A DNA stretch of 64,000 nucleotides from Arenimonas terrae (GTDB taxonomy: Bacteria; Pseudomonadota; Gammaproteobacteria; Xanthomonadales; Xanthomonadaceae): assembly GCF_006265115.1 (NCBI RefSeq), contig NZ_SMDR01000001.1:1116001-1180000 (forward strand), written 5' to 3'. A program made the translations under genes and the position numbers. Every line of letters begins with the position of its first letter. Position 1 is the stretch's first letter. This document shows positions 1 through 9,602 of this stretch, piece after piece. Under the pieces are notes generated by a model. That model ran no database searches. It saw only the letters and a program-made list of their open reading frames with translations, and was not told where the DNA came from.

Positions 1-1132
<1,132 letters not shown>

Positions 1133-1236
1133 TCAAGGGCTTGCGCCGCCGGGGCGGCCGGCCCGGCTTGACCACCCCGGCCCCGGCGCCCATCCTGCGG
1201 GCCTCGCGCCACCACCCGCCCCGAGCCCCCTGCCTG

Positions 1237-3126
1237 ATGAACACCCGCTACAACGCCGCCGACATCGAAGTCCTCTCGGGCCTGGACCCGGTCAAGCGCC
1301 GCCCCGGCATGTATACCGACACCACCCGGCCCAACCACCTGGCCCAGGAGGTCGTGGACAACTCGGTGGACGAGGCCCTGGCCGGGCACGCGAAGACGGT
1401 CGAGGTGACGGTCTACGCGGACGGCAGCGTCGAGGTCTCGGACGATGGCCGCGGCATGCCGGTGGACATCCACCCGGAGGAGAAGATCCCAGGCGTCGAG
1501 CTGATCCTCACGCGCCTGCACGCGGGCGGCAAGTTCAGCGGCAAGAACTACACCTTCTCGGGCGGCCTGCACGGCGTCGGCGTCAGCGTGGTGAATGCGC
1601 TGTCGAAGAAGACCGAGGTCTTCATCAAGCGCGACGGCAACGAATACCGCATGGAGTTCCGCGACGGCGACCGCAGCTCGCCGCTGGAAGTGATCGGCAC
1701 CGTCGGCAAGCGCAATACCGGCACGCGCGTGCGCTTCTGGCCGGACCCGAAGTATTTCGACACGCCCAAGATCGCGGTGAAGGCCCTGCGCCACCTGCTG
1801 CGCGCAAAGGCCGTGCTGTGCCCGGGCCTGACCGTGAAGCTGTTCGACGAGGCCAGCGGCGAGCGCAACGAATGGTTCTACGAAAACGGCCTGCGCGACT
1901 ACCTGCGCGGCGAACTCACCGGCCGCGACCTGCTGCCGGCCGAGCTGTTCACCGGCCACCTGGGCAAGGAAAACGAAGTGGTGGACTGGGCCGTGGCCTG
2001 GGTCCCCGAGGGCGAGCTGGTGCAGGAGAGCTACGTCAACCTGATCCCGACCGCCCAGGGCGGCACCCACGTGAACGGCCTGCGCTCGGGCTTCACCGAT
2101 GCCCTGCGCGAGTTCTGCGACTTCCGCAACCTGCTGCCGCGCGGCGTGAAGCTGGCGCCGGAAGACGTCTGGGACCGCGTCAGCTACGTGCTCAGCCTGA
2201 AGCTGACCGACCCGCAGTTCAGCGGCCAGACCAAGGAAAGGCTGAGCTCGCGCCAGGCCGCGGCCTTCGTCGAGGGCGCCTCGCACGACGCGTTTTCCCT
2301 GTGGCTGAACCAGCACGTCGAGACCGGCCTGCAGATCGCCCAGCTGGCGATCGACCGCGCCTCGGCCCGGCTGAAGACCGAAAAGCAGGTCACCCGCAAG
2401 AAGATCACCCAGGGCCCGGCCCTGCCCGGCAAGCTGGCCGACTGCATCAGCCAGGACCTGGGCCGCACCGAACTGTTCCTGGTCGAAGGCGACTCGGCCG
2501 GCGGCAGCGCCAAGCAGGCGCGGGACAAGGAGTTCCAGGCGATCCTGCCGCTGCGCGGCAAGATCCTGAACACGTGGGAGGTCGAGTCCTCCGGGGTGCT
2601 GGCCTCGACCGAAGTGCATGACCTCGCCGTCGCCATTGGCTGCGACCCGGGCGTGGAGAACATCGACGGGCTGCGCTACGGCAAGGTCATCATCCTGGCC
2701 GACGCCGATTCCGACGGCCTGCACATCGCCACCCTGCTCTCGGCCCTGTTCCTGCGCCATTTCCCGGCCCTGGTGCGGGCCGGCAACATCTTCGTGGCCA
2801 TGCCGCCGCTGTTCCGCGTCGACGTGGGCAAGCAGGTGTTCTACGCCCTGGACGAAGAAGAGAAGCGGATCCTGCTGGACCGGATCGAGAAGGAGAAGAT
2901 CCGCGGCCAGGTCAACGTCACCCGTTTCAAGGGCCTGGGCGAGATGAACCCGGTGCAGCTGCGCGAGTCCACCATCCACCCCGACACCCGCCGCCTGGTG
3001 CAGCTGACGGTGGACGACGCCGACGCCACCCGCGGCCTGATGGACATGCTGCTGGCCAAGAAGCGCGCCGGCGACCGCAAGGCCTGGCTCGAGGCCAAGG
3101 GCGACCTCGCCTCGCTCGAAGTGTGA
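1237..3126 (+). CDS. parE: DNA topoisomerase IV subunit B
   Basis: ParE is the ATPase subunit of topoisomerase IV, which with ParC decatenates daughter chromosomes. The 629-residue protein has the GHKL ATPase fold: [10 protein letters not shown] (38-47, with the catalytic Glu and Mg-binding Asn), DDGRGMP (69-75) and the lid GGLHGVG (109-115). The TOPRIM domain follows with EGDSAGG (about 417-423) and DADSDG (about 489-494). The length and the absence of the long GyrB insertion favour ParE over GyrB. The frame extends 168 bp further upstream, but [19 protein letters not shown] is the conserved family start, so the ATG at 1237 was chosen. parC is not nearby. Confidence 0.96.
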   Translation: MNTRYNAADIEVLSGLDPVKRRPGMYTDTTRPNHLAQEVVDNSVDEALAGHAKTVEVTVYADGSVEVSDDGRGMPVDIHPEEKIPGVELILTRLHAGGKFSGKNYTFSGGLHGVGVSVVNALSKKTEVFIKRDGNEYRMEFRDGDRSSPLEVIGTVGKRNTGTRVRFWPDPKYFDTPKIAVKALRHLLRAKAVLCPGLTVKLFDEASGERNEWFYENGLRDYLRGELTGRDLLPAELFTGHLGKENEVVDWAVAWVPEGELVQESYVNLIPTAQGGTHVNGLRSGFTDALREFCDFRNLLPRGVKLAPEDVWDRVSYVLSLKLTDPQFSGQTKERLSSRQAAAFVEGASHDAFSLWLNQHVETGLQIAQLAIDRASARLKTEKQVTRKKITQGPALPGKLADCISQDLGRTELFLVEGDSAGGSAKQARDKEFQAILPLRGKILNTWEVESSGVLASTEVHDLAVAIGCDPGVENIDGLRYGKVIILADADSDGLHIATLLSALFLRHFPALVRAGNIFVAMPPLFRVDVGKQVFYALDEEEKRILLDRIEKEKIRGQVNVTRFKGLGEMNPVQLRESTIHPDTRRLVQLTVDDADATRGLMDMLLAKKRAGDRKAWLEAKGDLASLEV

Positions 3127-3139
3127 CCGGCCACTAGGA

Positions 3140-3162
3140 AATGTGACGCTCCGCGTCACATT
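3140..3162. repeat. 10-bp inverted repeat downstream of parE
   Basis: The arms AATGTGACGC-type and its complement (ATGTGACGC, TCC, GCGTCACAT) form a 10-bp stem with a 3-nt loop 13 bp after the parE stop. It may act in termination or processing of parE mRNA, but no T-tract follows. A second stem-loop with 10-bp GC arms lies at 3232-3263. Apart from these and the promoter elements listed below, the 320-bp gap to the next gene shows nothing else. Confidence 0.5.
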
Positions 3163-3296
3163 CCGGACCCGCCCAGACCCGGAAAAATGCCGTTCGTCGG
3201 CAATCACGCCCTGCCTTGGGGACGGCGTGGCCGGCGGCCGCTTCGCTTTGCGTGCGGCCGCCGCAGTCCGTAATGTGACCAAAGCCTCACTTTCGA

Positions 3297-3306
3297 CCCC
3301 CCCCCC
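3297..3306 (+). repeat. C10 homopolymer tract next to a CCCCCTGCAGGGGG palindrome
   Basis: Ten consecutive C residues are followed by T and then the 14-bp palindrome CCCCCTGCAGGGGG at 3308-3321. The tract lies 18 bp upstream of the sigma-54-like promoter and 140 bp before the first gene of the pilin-like operon. Long C tracts are slippage-prone and are known to switch surface-structure genes in other bacteria; a switching role here is inference only. Confidence 0.7.
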
Positions 3307-3324
3307 TCCCCCTGCAGGGGGACT

Positions 3325-3340
3325 TGGCACGGTTTCTGCA
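3325..3340 (+). promoter_or_regulatory. Sigma-54 (RpoN) -24/-12 promoter of the pilin-like operon
   Basis: The sequence TTGGCACGGTTTCTGCA matches the RpoN consensus YTGGCACG-N4-TTGCW at every position except one (C for the first T of the -12 element), with the invariant GG and GC correctly spaced. Predicted transcription starts near 3351, giving a leader of about 96 nt before the ATG at 3447. Sigma-54 control would require an enhancer-binding activator, as for type IV pilin and flagellar genes in related bacteria; no activator gene lies next to the operon. Confidence 0.75.
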
Positions 3341-3446
3341 TTTGCCTCCCTGCCGCAGCCTTGCGAGCCCCTGGTCGGTGATCCGACCCGGAATGTCCCC
3401 AACAGTCCAGTCGTATCACCACGCAAACTCAAGGAATCCAATCAAG

Positions 3447-4031
3447 ATGAATACCGTCCGTGTCATCCGAGGCCTCGCCCTCACCGGCCTGGCGTCCCTC
3501 GGTCTGGTCGCCGTGACCCCGGCCTTCGCCGAGTCGCAGTTCTCCACCGCCGCCGCCCCGACCACCGCCAGCGCCCGCCTGAACTTCCAGGTCAACATCC
3601 CGCGCTTCCTGAGCTTCCGCGTCGGCCCGGCCGGCGCCGGCATCGAGCAGGTCGTGTTCGACGTGGCCGCGGCCAACGTCGGCAACGGCACCGCCGTGAC
3701 CCGCACCGGTGGCCTGGCCGTGGACGTCGCCCTGCGCGGCAACGGCGGCGCCATCAACCTGACCGCCAACACCACCGGCACCTCGCTGACCGACCTGGCC
3801 AGCGGCGAGACCATTCCCTTCACCCAGATCACGACCACCACGGCGACCGGCACCATCACGGCCCCGACCCTGGTCGAGAACGGCGTCAGCGCGCCGGTTG
3901 CCGTGGCCCCGAACGTCGGCGCCCGCGGTACCGACCGCACCGCGACCTGGAGCTACGTGTACGAGAACGACACCGTCGTCGGCGCCGGCCAGTACAACGG
4001 CCAGGTGCAGTACACCGCGACCATGCCGTAA
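3447..4031 (+). CDS. Exported pilin-like beta-sandwich protein, first gene of chaperone operon
   Basis: A 194-residue protein with a clear Sec signal peptide (1-28, ending TPAFA). The mature part is Ser/Thr/Ala/Gly-rich, has no cysteine, and ends in an alternating hydrophobic strand, GAGQYNGQVQYTATMP. That ending resembles the last strand of spore-coat-U/Csu-type pilins and the C-terminus of the next gene product. An AAGGAA ribosome site lies 10 bp before the ATG. It leads a six-gene operon containing a PapD-like chaperone, so it is most simply the major structural subunit. Pilin identity is inferred from context, size and the C-terminal strand, not from a recognised catalytic motif. Confidence 0.75.
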   Translation: MNTVRVIRGLALTGLASLGLVAVTPAFAESQFSTAAAPTTASARLNFQVNIPRFLSFRVGPAGAGIEQVVFDVAAANVGNGTAVTRTGGLAVDVALRGNGGAINLTANTTGTSLTDLASGETIPFTQITTTTATGTITAPTLVENGVSAPVAVAPNVGARGTDRTATWSYVYENDTVVGAGQYNGQVQYTATMP

Positions 4032-4109
4032 GGCAGCGCGGACACACGCTCACGACCGTTCAAAGGGAGCCGGCGCAAGCCGCCGGCTCCCGGTTTCCTG
4101 GAGAACACC

Positions 4110-4751
4110 ATGACGCATGCTTGGAAAACCGCGGGGGGGCTGCTCCTGCTGGCCTCGGCGCTTTTCCCGGCCGGCGTTGACGCCTACACCGTCGGCATCA
4201 GTGCCGGGACCCGGATGGTCTACCTGCGGGTCGGCACCGGCGCCATGAATGGCGGCAACGGCAGCTACAACGGTGGCGGCACGCCCGGCAACCTGGCCAC
4301 CATCAACAACGTCTCGGTCACCGTGGCCGCCAATGCGGTCGGCAACGGTGTCGACCAGACGATGACCGGCGACGGCAATACCGTCAGCCAGTGGGACAAC
4401 TTCCAGTTCTGCGACCCGGGCGAGATCTACATCGGCGCCTTCTTCCGGCGCCCGACCGGCGGCGGCGGCAACAACAACGCCACCGTCACCGCGACCTACC
4501 CGCCGAACCTGACCAATGCCAGCGGCGACACGATCCCGATGTCGCAGATCAGCTGGACCAGCAGCGGCAACGGCGATACCGGCGGCCAGCCCTTCCCGTC
4601 CGGCAGCTTCACCGGCAGCGGTCAGACCATCGCCATGTTCGGCCGCAACGAATTCAACGAGAGCTGCCACCAGTTCCGTTATGGCAACGACCTTCTGGTG
4701 GGTGCCGGCACCTACACCAACCAGGTCACCTACACGATCACCGCGCCATGA
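4110..4751 (+). CDS. Exported pilin-like protein with one disulfide pair
   Basis: A 213-residue secreted protein with a signal peptide (1-25, ending AGVDA). It is rich in Gly, Asn and Thr and has two cysteines, C101 (QFCDPGE) and C186 (ESCHQF), spaced to form one disulfide. Its last strand, VGAGTYTNQVTYTITAP, closely parallels the end of the upstream protein, implying the same fold and possibly the same donor-strand type of assembly. A GGAG ribosome site precedes the ATG, and the stop overlaps the next start (ATGA). It could be a minor or tip subunit. No enzymatic motif is visible. Confidence 0.7.
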   Translation: MTHAWKTAGGLLLLASALFPAGVDAYTVGISAGTRMVYLRVGTGAMNGGNGSYNGGGTPGNLATINNVSVTVAANAVGNGVDQTMTGDGNTVSQWDNFQFCDPGEIYIGAFFRRPTGGGGNNNATVTATYPPNLTNASGDTIPMSQISWTSSGNGDTGGQPFPSGSFTGSGQTIAMFGRNEFNESCHQFRYGNDLLVGAGTYTNQVTYTITAP

Positions 4752-5215
4752 ACCGCCTGCTGACCGCCGCCCTGCTGGTCGCCGCCTTCTGCGCCAGCCC
4801 GGCCGCCCTCGCCCAGGCCTATCCGGTGGACGACTCCGGCAGCCAGGTGCTGAGCGGCAACGTGCGCATGAAGTGGGATTCGGTGCTGCCGCGCCCGGGC
4901 CAGGCTTCGACCATGACCGGCCGCCTGACGGTGCTGGTGCGCCTGGACGTCTCGCCCTGGCGCGGCCGTTCGGGCCGCATCTACAAGAAGCTCGCGCCCC
5001 AGCCCAGCGGGCCGGTGCTGGCGCAGTGGACCAGCCGCGGCGTGCTGCTGCCGGGCCAGCTGCGCGACGGCGAGCGCACCCTCGTCTACAGCGGCCCGAT
5101 CGTGGCCGACCGGCTCGAGGACACCCTGATGGTGACCCTGCAGGCCGATGGCGACCGGCTGCCCGACCAGTCGCAGCTGAGCTTCACCTTCGAGATCGAG
5201 CTGGAGTCGCCCTGA
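4748..5215 (+). CDS. Small exported protein of the pilin-like operon, unknown role
   Basis: A 155-residue protein with a signal peptide (1-23, ending AALAQ). The mature 132 residues alternate polar and hydrophobic positions, as expected of a beta-sandwich, and contain a basic patch around PWRGRSGRIYKK. There is no cysteine after the signal peptide and no recognised motif. Its start overlaps the previous stop by 4 bp and its TGA shares the A of the next ATG, so it is translationally coupled on both sides. It may be another subunit or an assembly factor of the surface structure; the assignment rests on context only. Confidence 0.65.
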   Translation: MNRLLTAALLVAAFCASPAALAQAYPVDDSGSQVLSGNVRMKWDSVLPRPGQASTMTGRLTVLVRLDVSPWRGRSGRIYKKLAPQPSGPVLAQWTSRGVLLPGQLRDGERTLVYSGPIVADRLEDTLMVTLQADGDRLPDQSQLSFTFEIELESP

Positions 5216-6006
5216 TGTTCCGTTCCCTTGCCCGGCTGGCCGCCGGCCTGAGCCTGATGATCGCCAACGCCGCGCTGGCCCAGGGTTTCGAAGCCCAGGT
5301 CGCGCCGCCGCGTTTCGAGGAAACGGCGCAGCCCGGCACCACCTTCCGCAACGTGCTCGAGATCACCAACGGCTCGACCCGCAGCGCGCGCTTCCTGCTC
5401 AAGACCGCCGACTGGCAGCTGGCGCCGGACGGGTCGGTGCAGTTCTCCGATGCCCTGGCGCCGGGCAGCTGCCGCCCATGGGTCGGCATCGAGGCGCCCG
5501 AGATCCAGGTCGCGCCCAACGGCCGCCGCCGCTACCGCTTCGAAGTCGCCGTGCCGGCGGATGCCGCCGACGGCCAGTGCCGTTTCGCGATCATGATCGA
5601 GGGCGAGCCGCAGAAGCAGGCCGACGGCAGCCTGCAGGTGACCGGCCGGATCGGCATCATCGTCTACCTGACCATCGGCAAGGGCGCGCCGGTGCTGAGC
5701 TACCTCGGCACCAAGGTCGAGGCCGTGCAGGGCCGCGACCTGCCGGTGATCAGCATCCGCAACACCGGCAATGCGCACGCGCGCCTGGCCGGCTTCCTCG
5801 ACGCGATCGACGCCAACGGCGCCAAGGTCACGCTGACGCCCTCGTCCGACCCGATCCTGCCGGGCAGCACCCGCGCCATCGCCCTGATCCCGATCGGCGA
5901 CGGCCCGAACGCGCCCGAGCCCAAGCTCAGCTTCCCGCTGCGCCTCAAGGGCACGCTCGAGTCCCCGCCGCTGCGGCTCGACCTCGACGACAGCGCGAGC
6001 AAATGA
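5215..6006 (+). CDS. Periplasmic fimbrial chaperone, PapD-like
   Basis: A 263-residue exported protein (signal peptide 1-23) with the layout of a two-domain immunoglobulin-like pilus chaperone. The N-terminal domain begins EAQVAPPRFEE and has EITNGSTRSARF, equivalent to the chaperone strand where subunits pack. It continues with the region PNGRRRYRFEVAVP ahead of a GQCRFAIMIEGE strand. C86 and C122 could form a disulfide. The second domain starts about residue 160 (ISIRNTGNAHARL). Such chaperones hold subunits in the periplasm by donating a strand. Lengths and motifs are looser than in classical FGS/FGL chaperones, so it is a divergent member. It is coupled by TGATG and ATGA overlaps to its neighbours. 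Confidence 0.78.
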   Translation: MFRSLARLAAGLSLMIANAALAQGFEAQVAPPRFEETAQPGTTFRNVLEITNGSTRSARFLLKTADWQLAPDGSVQFSDALAPGSCRPWVGIEAPEIQVAPNGRRRYRFEVAVPADAADGQCRFAIMIEGEPQKQADGSLQVTGRIGIIVYLTIGKGAPVLSYLGTKVEAVQGRDLPVISIRNTGNAHARLAGFLDAIDANGAKVTLTPSSDPILPGSTRAIALIPIGDGPNAPEPKLSFPLRLKGTLESPPLRLDLDDSASK

Positions 6007-7979
6007 GTCCGCCCCTCCGACCCCACGCGCTGGCACTGGCGGTAGGTGCCGCCCTGGCGCTGGCCGCGGCCCTGCCCGCGCGCGCGGCGGAAACGCCGGC
6101 GCCGGCCGAGCCCTACCGCGACCGCATCATCGCCGCCGAGGCGCTCGAGCCGCTGCCGCCGGAAGAGGACGAGATCGCCAGCACCGAAGGCCTGCCGCGC
6201 TCGCTCACCGTCGACCTGCTGACCAGCCGCACCGACCGCGGCGACGAGAGCTTCCACGAACAGGGCCTGTCGGTCGGCGCGTTCTGGGAAACCGCGGCGC
6301 TCGGCAGCTTCTCGCTCGACGCCACCCTGCTGCACTCCGACCGCAGCCGCGATGAGGTCGATCCCTGGGGCGGCACCGCCACGCTCTGGCAGCGCGGCCT
6401 GTTCCTGGACGGCGGCTGGCGCGTCAACAACGGCCTGGGCGTGCTCAACACCGGCCTGCCCAGCCTGCTGCGCGAGCAGTACCGCTTCATCCTGCCCAGC
6501 GTCACCTTCGCCGGCGCCGGCACCGAATGGCTGCAGACCGAACGCAACCTGCAGCTGCAGGCCTCCTACGGCCGGGGCGGCAGCTTCGACGGCGCGCGCG
6601 TGGTCGGCTTCGACCTCGCCGACGGCGACGTCGCCTCGTTCGCCTCGCAGTGGCAGTGGGCGCCCGGCTGGACCGGCGCCGCCGCCGCGCTGGCCACCGA
6701 CGGCCGTCTGATTCCCGACGACGACGGTGGCCTGCTGGTCGAAGAAAGCCAGACCCGCGCCCTGCTCGTCGCCACCGGCTGGAAGGATGCGGATGACGGC
6801 GTCACCGTCACCCTGCAATCCAGCGACGGCGACCTGGGCAACGCCATCGGCGCCTGGGCCGACGGCCGCGCCGACCGCGGCCGCTACAGCCATCGTTATG
6901 GCCTGTTCCGGCTCGAACCCGGCCTGGCCTGGGGTGCGCTGCCGATCGCCAACGACGCCCAGGGCGGCTACTACCGGCTCGCCTACCAGCACGCGCGCTG
7001 GTCCTGGAACGCCGGCCTGGACCGCATCGATTCGGTCTCGGGCGACAGCTTCGAGGGAACCTACGGCAACGTCTACGCCCGCTACCAGGCCAATACCCGC
7101 ACCGGCGTGGGCGGCGGCGTGAACGTGCGTGACTCGCAGTTCTCCACCGCCTACAGCACCCAGCTCTTCCTCGACCGGACCCATCGCTGGGGCCAGTCGC
7201 GCCTGCAGTACGACCATCTGGACGGGGGCGCCGGCGGCAACGACAGCTGGGAGCTCAAGCTCGACCACGCGCTGCCGATGAAACAGGGCACGCGACTGTC
7301 GTTCTCGCTCACCCACGGCTCGCTCTCCTTCGACGGCGAACCGGCCACCGAGACCAGTTCGTTCGCGGCGATCGGCGGCCTGAACCTGACCGACCGCATC
7401 ACCCTGGACGGCAGCGCGCGCTACAGCCGCGGCTCCGGCCCCGAGGCCTTCCGCGGCACCGACCTCAACCTCAACCTCAGCTGGCGCATCGCCACGCGCT
7501 GGTGGCTGATCGGCAGCGTGTTCGAGAACCGCGGTTCGCGCCGCTCGCCCTTCATCCTCGACCCGCTGGCGCCCGACACCTACTACGACCTGCCGCGCGA
7601 CCGCTCGATCTTCCTGAGCCTTCGCTACGAGCGCCGCGCCGGCACGCCCAGCGCCGTGCTCGGCGGCGCGCCCGGCAGCGCGGTGGGCAGCATCGGCGGC
7701 AGCGTCTACCTGGACGACAACGGCGACGGCGAACGCGCGGCCTCCGAGCTGCCGGCCGCCAACGTCACCGTCGTGCTCGATGGCCGTTATTCGGTGCGCA
7801 CCGACAGCCAGGGCAACTTCGAATTCCCGCGGGTGGCGGTCGGCGCCCACGTGATCACCGTGCTGCCCGACAACCTGCCCCTGCCCTGGTCGCTGGACGA
7901 AGAGGCCGACAAGCGCAGCATCGAGGTCAAGGTGCGCGAACAGCAGCGCGTGGACATCGGCGCGCGGAGGCCGCGATGA
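6003..7979 (+). CDS. Outer-membrane beta-barrel with C-terminal SdrD-B/CnaB-like domain; candidate usher substitute
   Basis: A 658-residue exported protein (signal peptide 1-28) with a short acidic linker (EPLPPEEDE) and then about 480 residues of amphipathic strands rich in aromatic girdle residues, typical of an outer-membrane barrel. Residues about 561-658 form a beta domain with GSVYLDDNGDGE, a calcium-loop type signature of SdrD-B/carboxypeptidase-regulatory-like domains. The position after the chaperone gene is where a chaperone-usher operon carries its usher. However, the protein is shorter than usual ushers (about 800-850), and I see no typical usher N-terminal or plug motifs. It may be a highly diverged or different secretion pore. 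The C-terminal beta domain may play the part of usher C-terminal domains. Confidence 0.7.
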   Translation: MSPPLRPHALALAVGAALALAAALPARAAETPAPAEPYRDRIIAAEALEPLPPEEDEIASTEGLPRSLTVDLLTSRTDRGDESFHEQGLSVGAFWETAALGSFSLDATLLHSDRSRDEVDPWGGTATLWQRGLFLDGGWRVNNGLGVLNTGLPSLLREQYRFILPSVTFAGAGTEWLQTERNLQLQASYGRGGSFDGARVVGFDLADGDVASFASQWQWAPGWTGAAAALATDGRLIPDDDGGLLVEESQTRALLVATGWKDADDGVTVTLQSSDGDLGNAIGAWADGRADRGRYSHRYGLFRLEPGLAWGALPIANDAQGGYYRLAYQHARWSWNAGLDRIDSVSGDSFEGTYGNVYARYQANTRTGVGGGVNVRDSQFSTAYSTQLFLDRTHRWGQSRLQYDHLDGGAGGNDSWELKLDHALPMKQGTRLSFSLTHGSLSFDGEPATETSSFAAIGGLNLTDRITLDGSARYSRGSGPEAFRGTDLNLNLSWRIATRWWLIGSVFENRGSRRSPFILDPLAPDTYYDLPRDRSIFLSLRYERRAGTPSAVLGGAPGSAVGSIGGSVYLDDNGDGERAASELPAANVTVVLDGRYSVRTDSQGNFEFPRVAVGAHVITVLPDNLPLPWSLDEEADKRSIEVKVREQQRVDIGARRPR

Positions 7980-8791
7980 ACCACGAACGCGCCAGCCTGC
8001 TGCTCAAGCTCGCCAGCCTGGTGCTGGCCGCCGCGGTCGCGGTCGGCCTGCAGGCGCGCGAGCGCGCCAACAGCCCGCTCTACGACTACGCGCTGTCCGA
8101 CAGTACGGGCGACCCGCAGTGTGGGTTCGATTTTGTCGACCTGGGACCGACCGGCCTGCCGCTGGCCATGGCCCCGGCGAACGCCGCAGCCGCCGGCGAC
8201 GACCGCGCGGGCGTGCTGGCGCTGGCGCAGCCGTTCGAGTTCTACCAGGAGCCGGCCGCGTCCGTGGTGGCCTCGGACAACGGCTATCTGGCGATCGCCG
8301 ATTCGCTCGAGCGCGAGGACGGTTCGGACTTCAGCAACGACTGCGGCCTGCCCGTGCGCGCCGACAACCCGGCCGCCAGCCAGGAACGCATCTATCTCTA
8401 CCACGACGACCTGCGCCCCCAGCCCGGCGCGGTGGTCAAGCAGGCCCACTTCAGCCGCTGCCCGCGCACCAGCGCGATGGGCGCGCCGGAAGCGTGCACG
8501 GTGGTGGAATGGAGCGGCTTCGAGCGCGAGGGCCCGCTGCACAGCAGCCAGCCGCTGCACGCGCAGGCCGTGCTCTACCACGGCAGCCACGAAATCGTGC
8601 TGCAGTACGCGTCGGTGGACGACAGCCTGGGCGGCCAGGCCACGGTCGGCCTGCAGGGTTTCGACGGCCGGGCCGCGCGCGAGGCGGGCTGCAACGTGGC
8701 GCGCCAGGTGCGGCCGCGCCAGGCGGTCTGCTTCCGCGATCCGCGCCATCCGGCGACGCACGCCGCGCAGTCGCGCCGCCTGTTCCGTTGA
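7976..8791 (+). CDS. Secreted six-cysteine protein, possible terminal adhesin
   Basis: A 271-residue protein with an N-terminal hydrophobic segment (about 8-25), probably a signal peptide. The mature part has six cysteines (49, 123, 162, 174, 239, 252), enough for three disulfides. The stretch QPFEFY...VVASDNGYLAIAD...ERIYLYHDDL resembles an extracellular beta module seen in many secreted proteins, in which a strand ending in SNGYL precedes a WDDL-like turn. It is the last gene of the operon, overlapping the barrel gene by ATGA and ending 25 bp before the convergent hutG. Pilus operons often end with the tip adhesin, so that role is plausible but unproven. Confidence 0.65.
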   Translation: MNHERASLLLKLASLVLAAAVAVGLQARERANSPLYDYALSDSTGDPQCGFDFVDLGPTGLPLAMAPANAAAAGDDRAGVLALAQPFEFYQEPAASVVASDNGYLAIADSLEREDGSDFSNDCGLPVRADNPAASQERIYLYHDDLRPQPGAVVKQAHFSRCPRTSAMGAPEACTVVEWSGFEREGPLHSSQPLHAQAVLYHGSHEIVLQYASVDDSLGGQATVGLQGFDGRAAREAGCNVARQVRPRQAVCFRDPRHPATHAAQSRRLFR

Positions 8792-8816
8792 TCCCCGCCG
8801 ATGGATCCGCGCCGGC

Positions 8817-9593
8817 TCAGCCCCGGGCGGCCGTCAGCAGCGCCGACAGCAGCTTCTGCAGGGTTTCGGCGCGCGGCCGGTCGTAGCGGCCGGCGCTCTC
8901 GTCCATGTAGGTGGACTGCGCGAGCTCGAGCTGCACCGCGTCCACGCCCTCCGATGGCCGGCCGTACTGGCGGGTGATGTAGCCGCCCTTGAAGCGGCCG
9001 TTGGCGACCCAGCTGTAGTCTTGCTGCGCCGCCAGCACCGCTTCCAGGCGCGCCTGCAGCGCCGGGGCGCAGCTGTTGCCGCCGGCGGTGCCGAGATTGA
9101 AGTCCGGCAGCCGGCCCTCGAACAGGAAGGGCACCACGCTGCGGATCGAATGGCCTTCCCACAGCAGCACGCGGCCGAACTCGCCGCGCAGGCGCGCCAG
9201 CTCCCGCACCAGGGTGTCGTGGTAGGGCCGCCAGTATTGTTCGACCCGCGCCGCCACTTCGTCGGCGGAGGGCTCCTGGCCCGGCAGGTAGACCGGGTCG
9301 CCGCTGAAGCGCACGGCGGGGCACAGGCCGGTGGTGTTCTGGCCCGGATACAGCGACACGTCGTCCGGAGGCCGGTTCAGGTCGACCACGTAGCGCGAGA
9401 AGGTCGGCACCAGGACCGAAGCGCCCAGGCGACGCGCGAAGTCGTACAGGCGGCTGACGAACCAGTCGGTGTCGGGCACGGCGCGCGCTTCCGGCGTCAG
9501 CCGCACGGCGATGTCCTCGGGCAGCGCGATGCCGTCGTGCGGCAGGCTGATCAGCAGCGGCGCGGTGCCGCGGTGCAGGGTGCAGACGTCCAT
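8817..9593 (-). CDS. hutG: N-formylglutamate amidohydrolase
   Basis: HutG-type N-formylglutamate deformylase releases formate and glutamate in the last step of the five-step histidine pathway. The 258-residue length fits the family. Recognisable blocks are LLISLPHDGIALPEDI near the N-terminus, DTDWFVSRLYDFARRLGASV, SRYVVDLNRPPDD, the metal-site region VLLWEGHSIRS, and FNLGTAGGNSC. It lies 9 bp downstream of the DadA-like gene, suggesting co-transcription. The other hut genes are 45-55 kb away in this window (hutU, hutF), so the pathway is dispersed. Confidence 0.9.
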   Translation of the reverse strand: MDVCTLHRGTAPLLISLPHDGIALPEDIAVRLTPEARAVPDTDWFVSRLYDFARRLGASVLVPTFSRYVVDLNRPPDDVSLYPGQNTTGLCPAVRFSGDPVYLPGQEPSADEVAARVEQYWRPYHDTLVRELARLRGEFGRVLLWEGHSIRSVVPFLFEGRLPDFNLGTAGGNSCAPALQARLEAVLAAQQDYSWVANGRFKGGYITRQYGRPSEGVDAVQLELAQSTYMDESAGRYDRPRAETLQKLLSALLTAARG

Positions 9594-9602
9594 GGCGGCA
9601 GT

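Noticed and set aside
3140-3290. CRP/Clp binding sites (TGTGA...TCACA)
   Set aside because: The half-sites are separated by 9 and 8 bp instead of 6.
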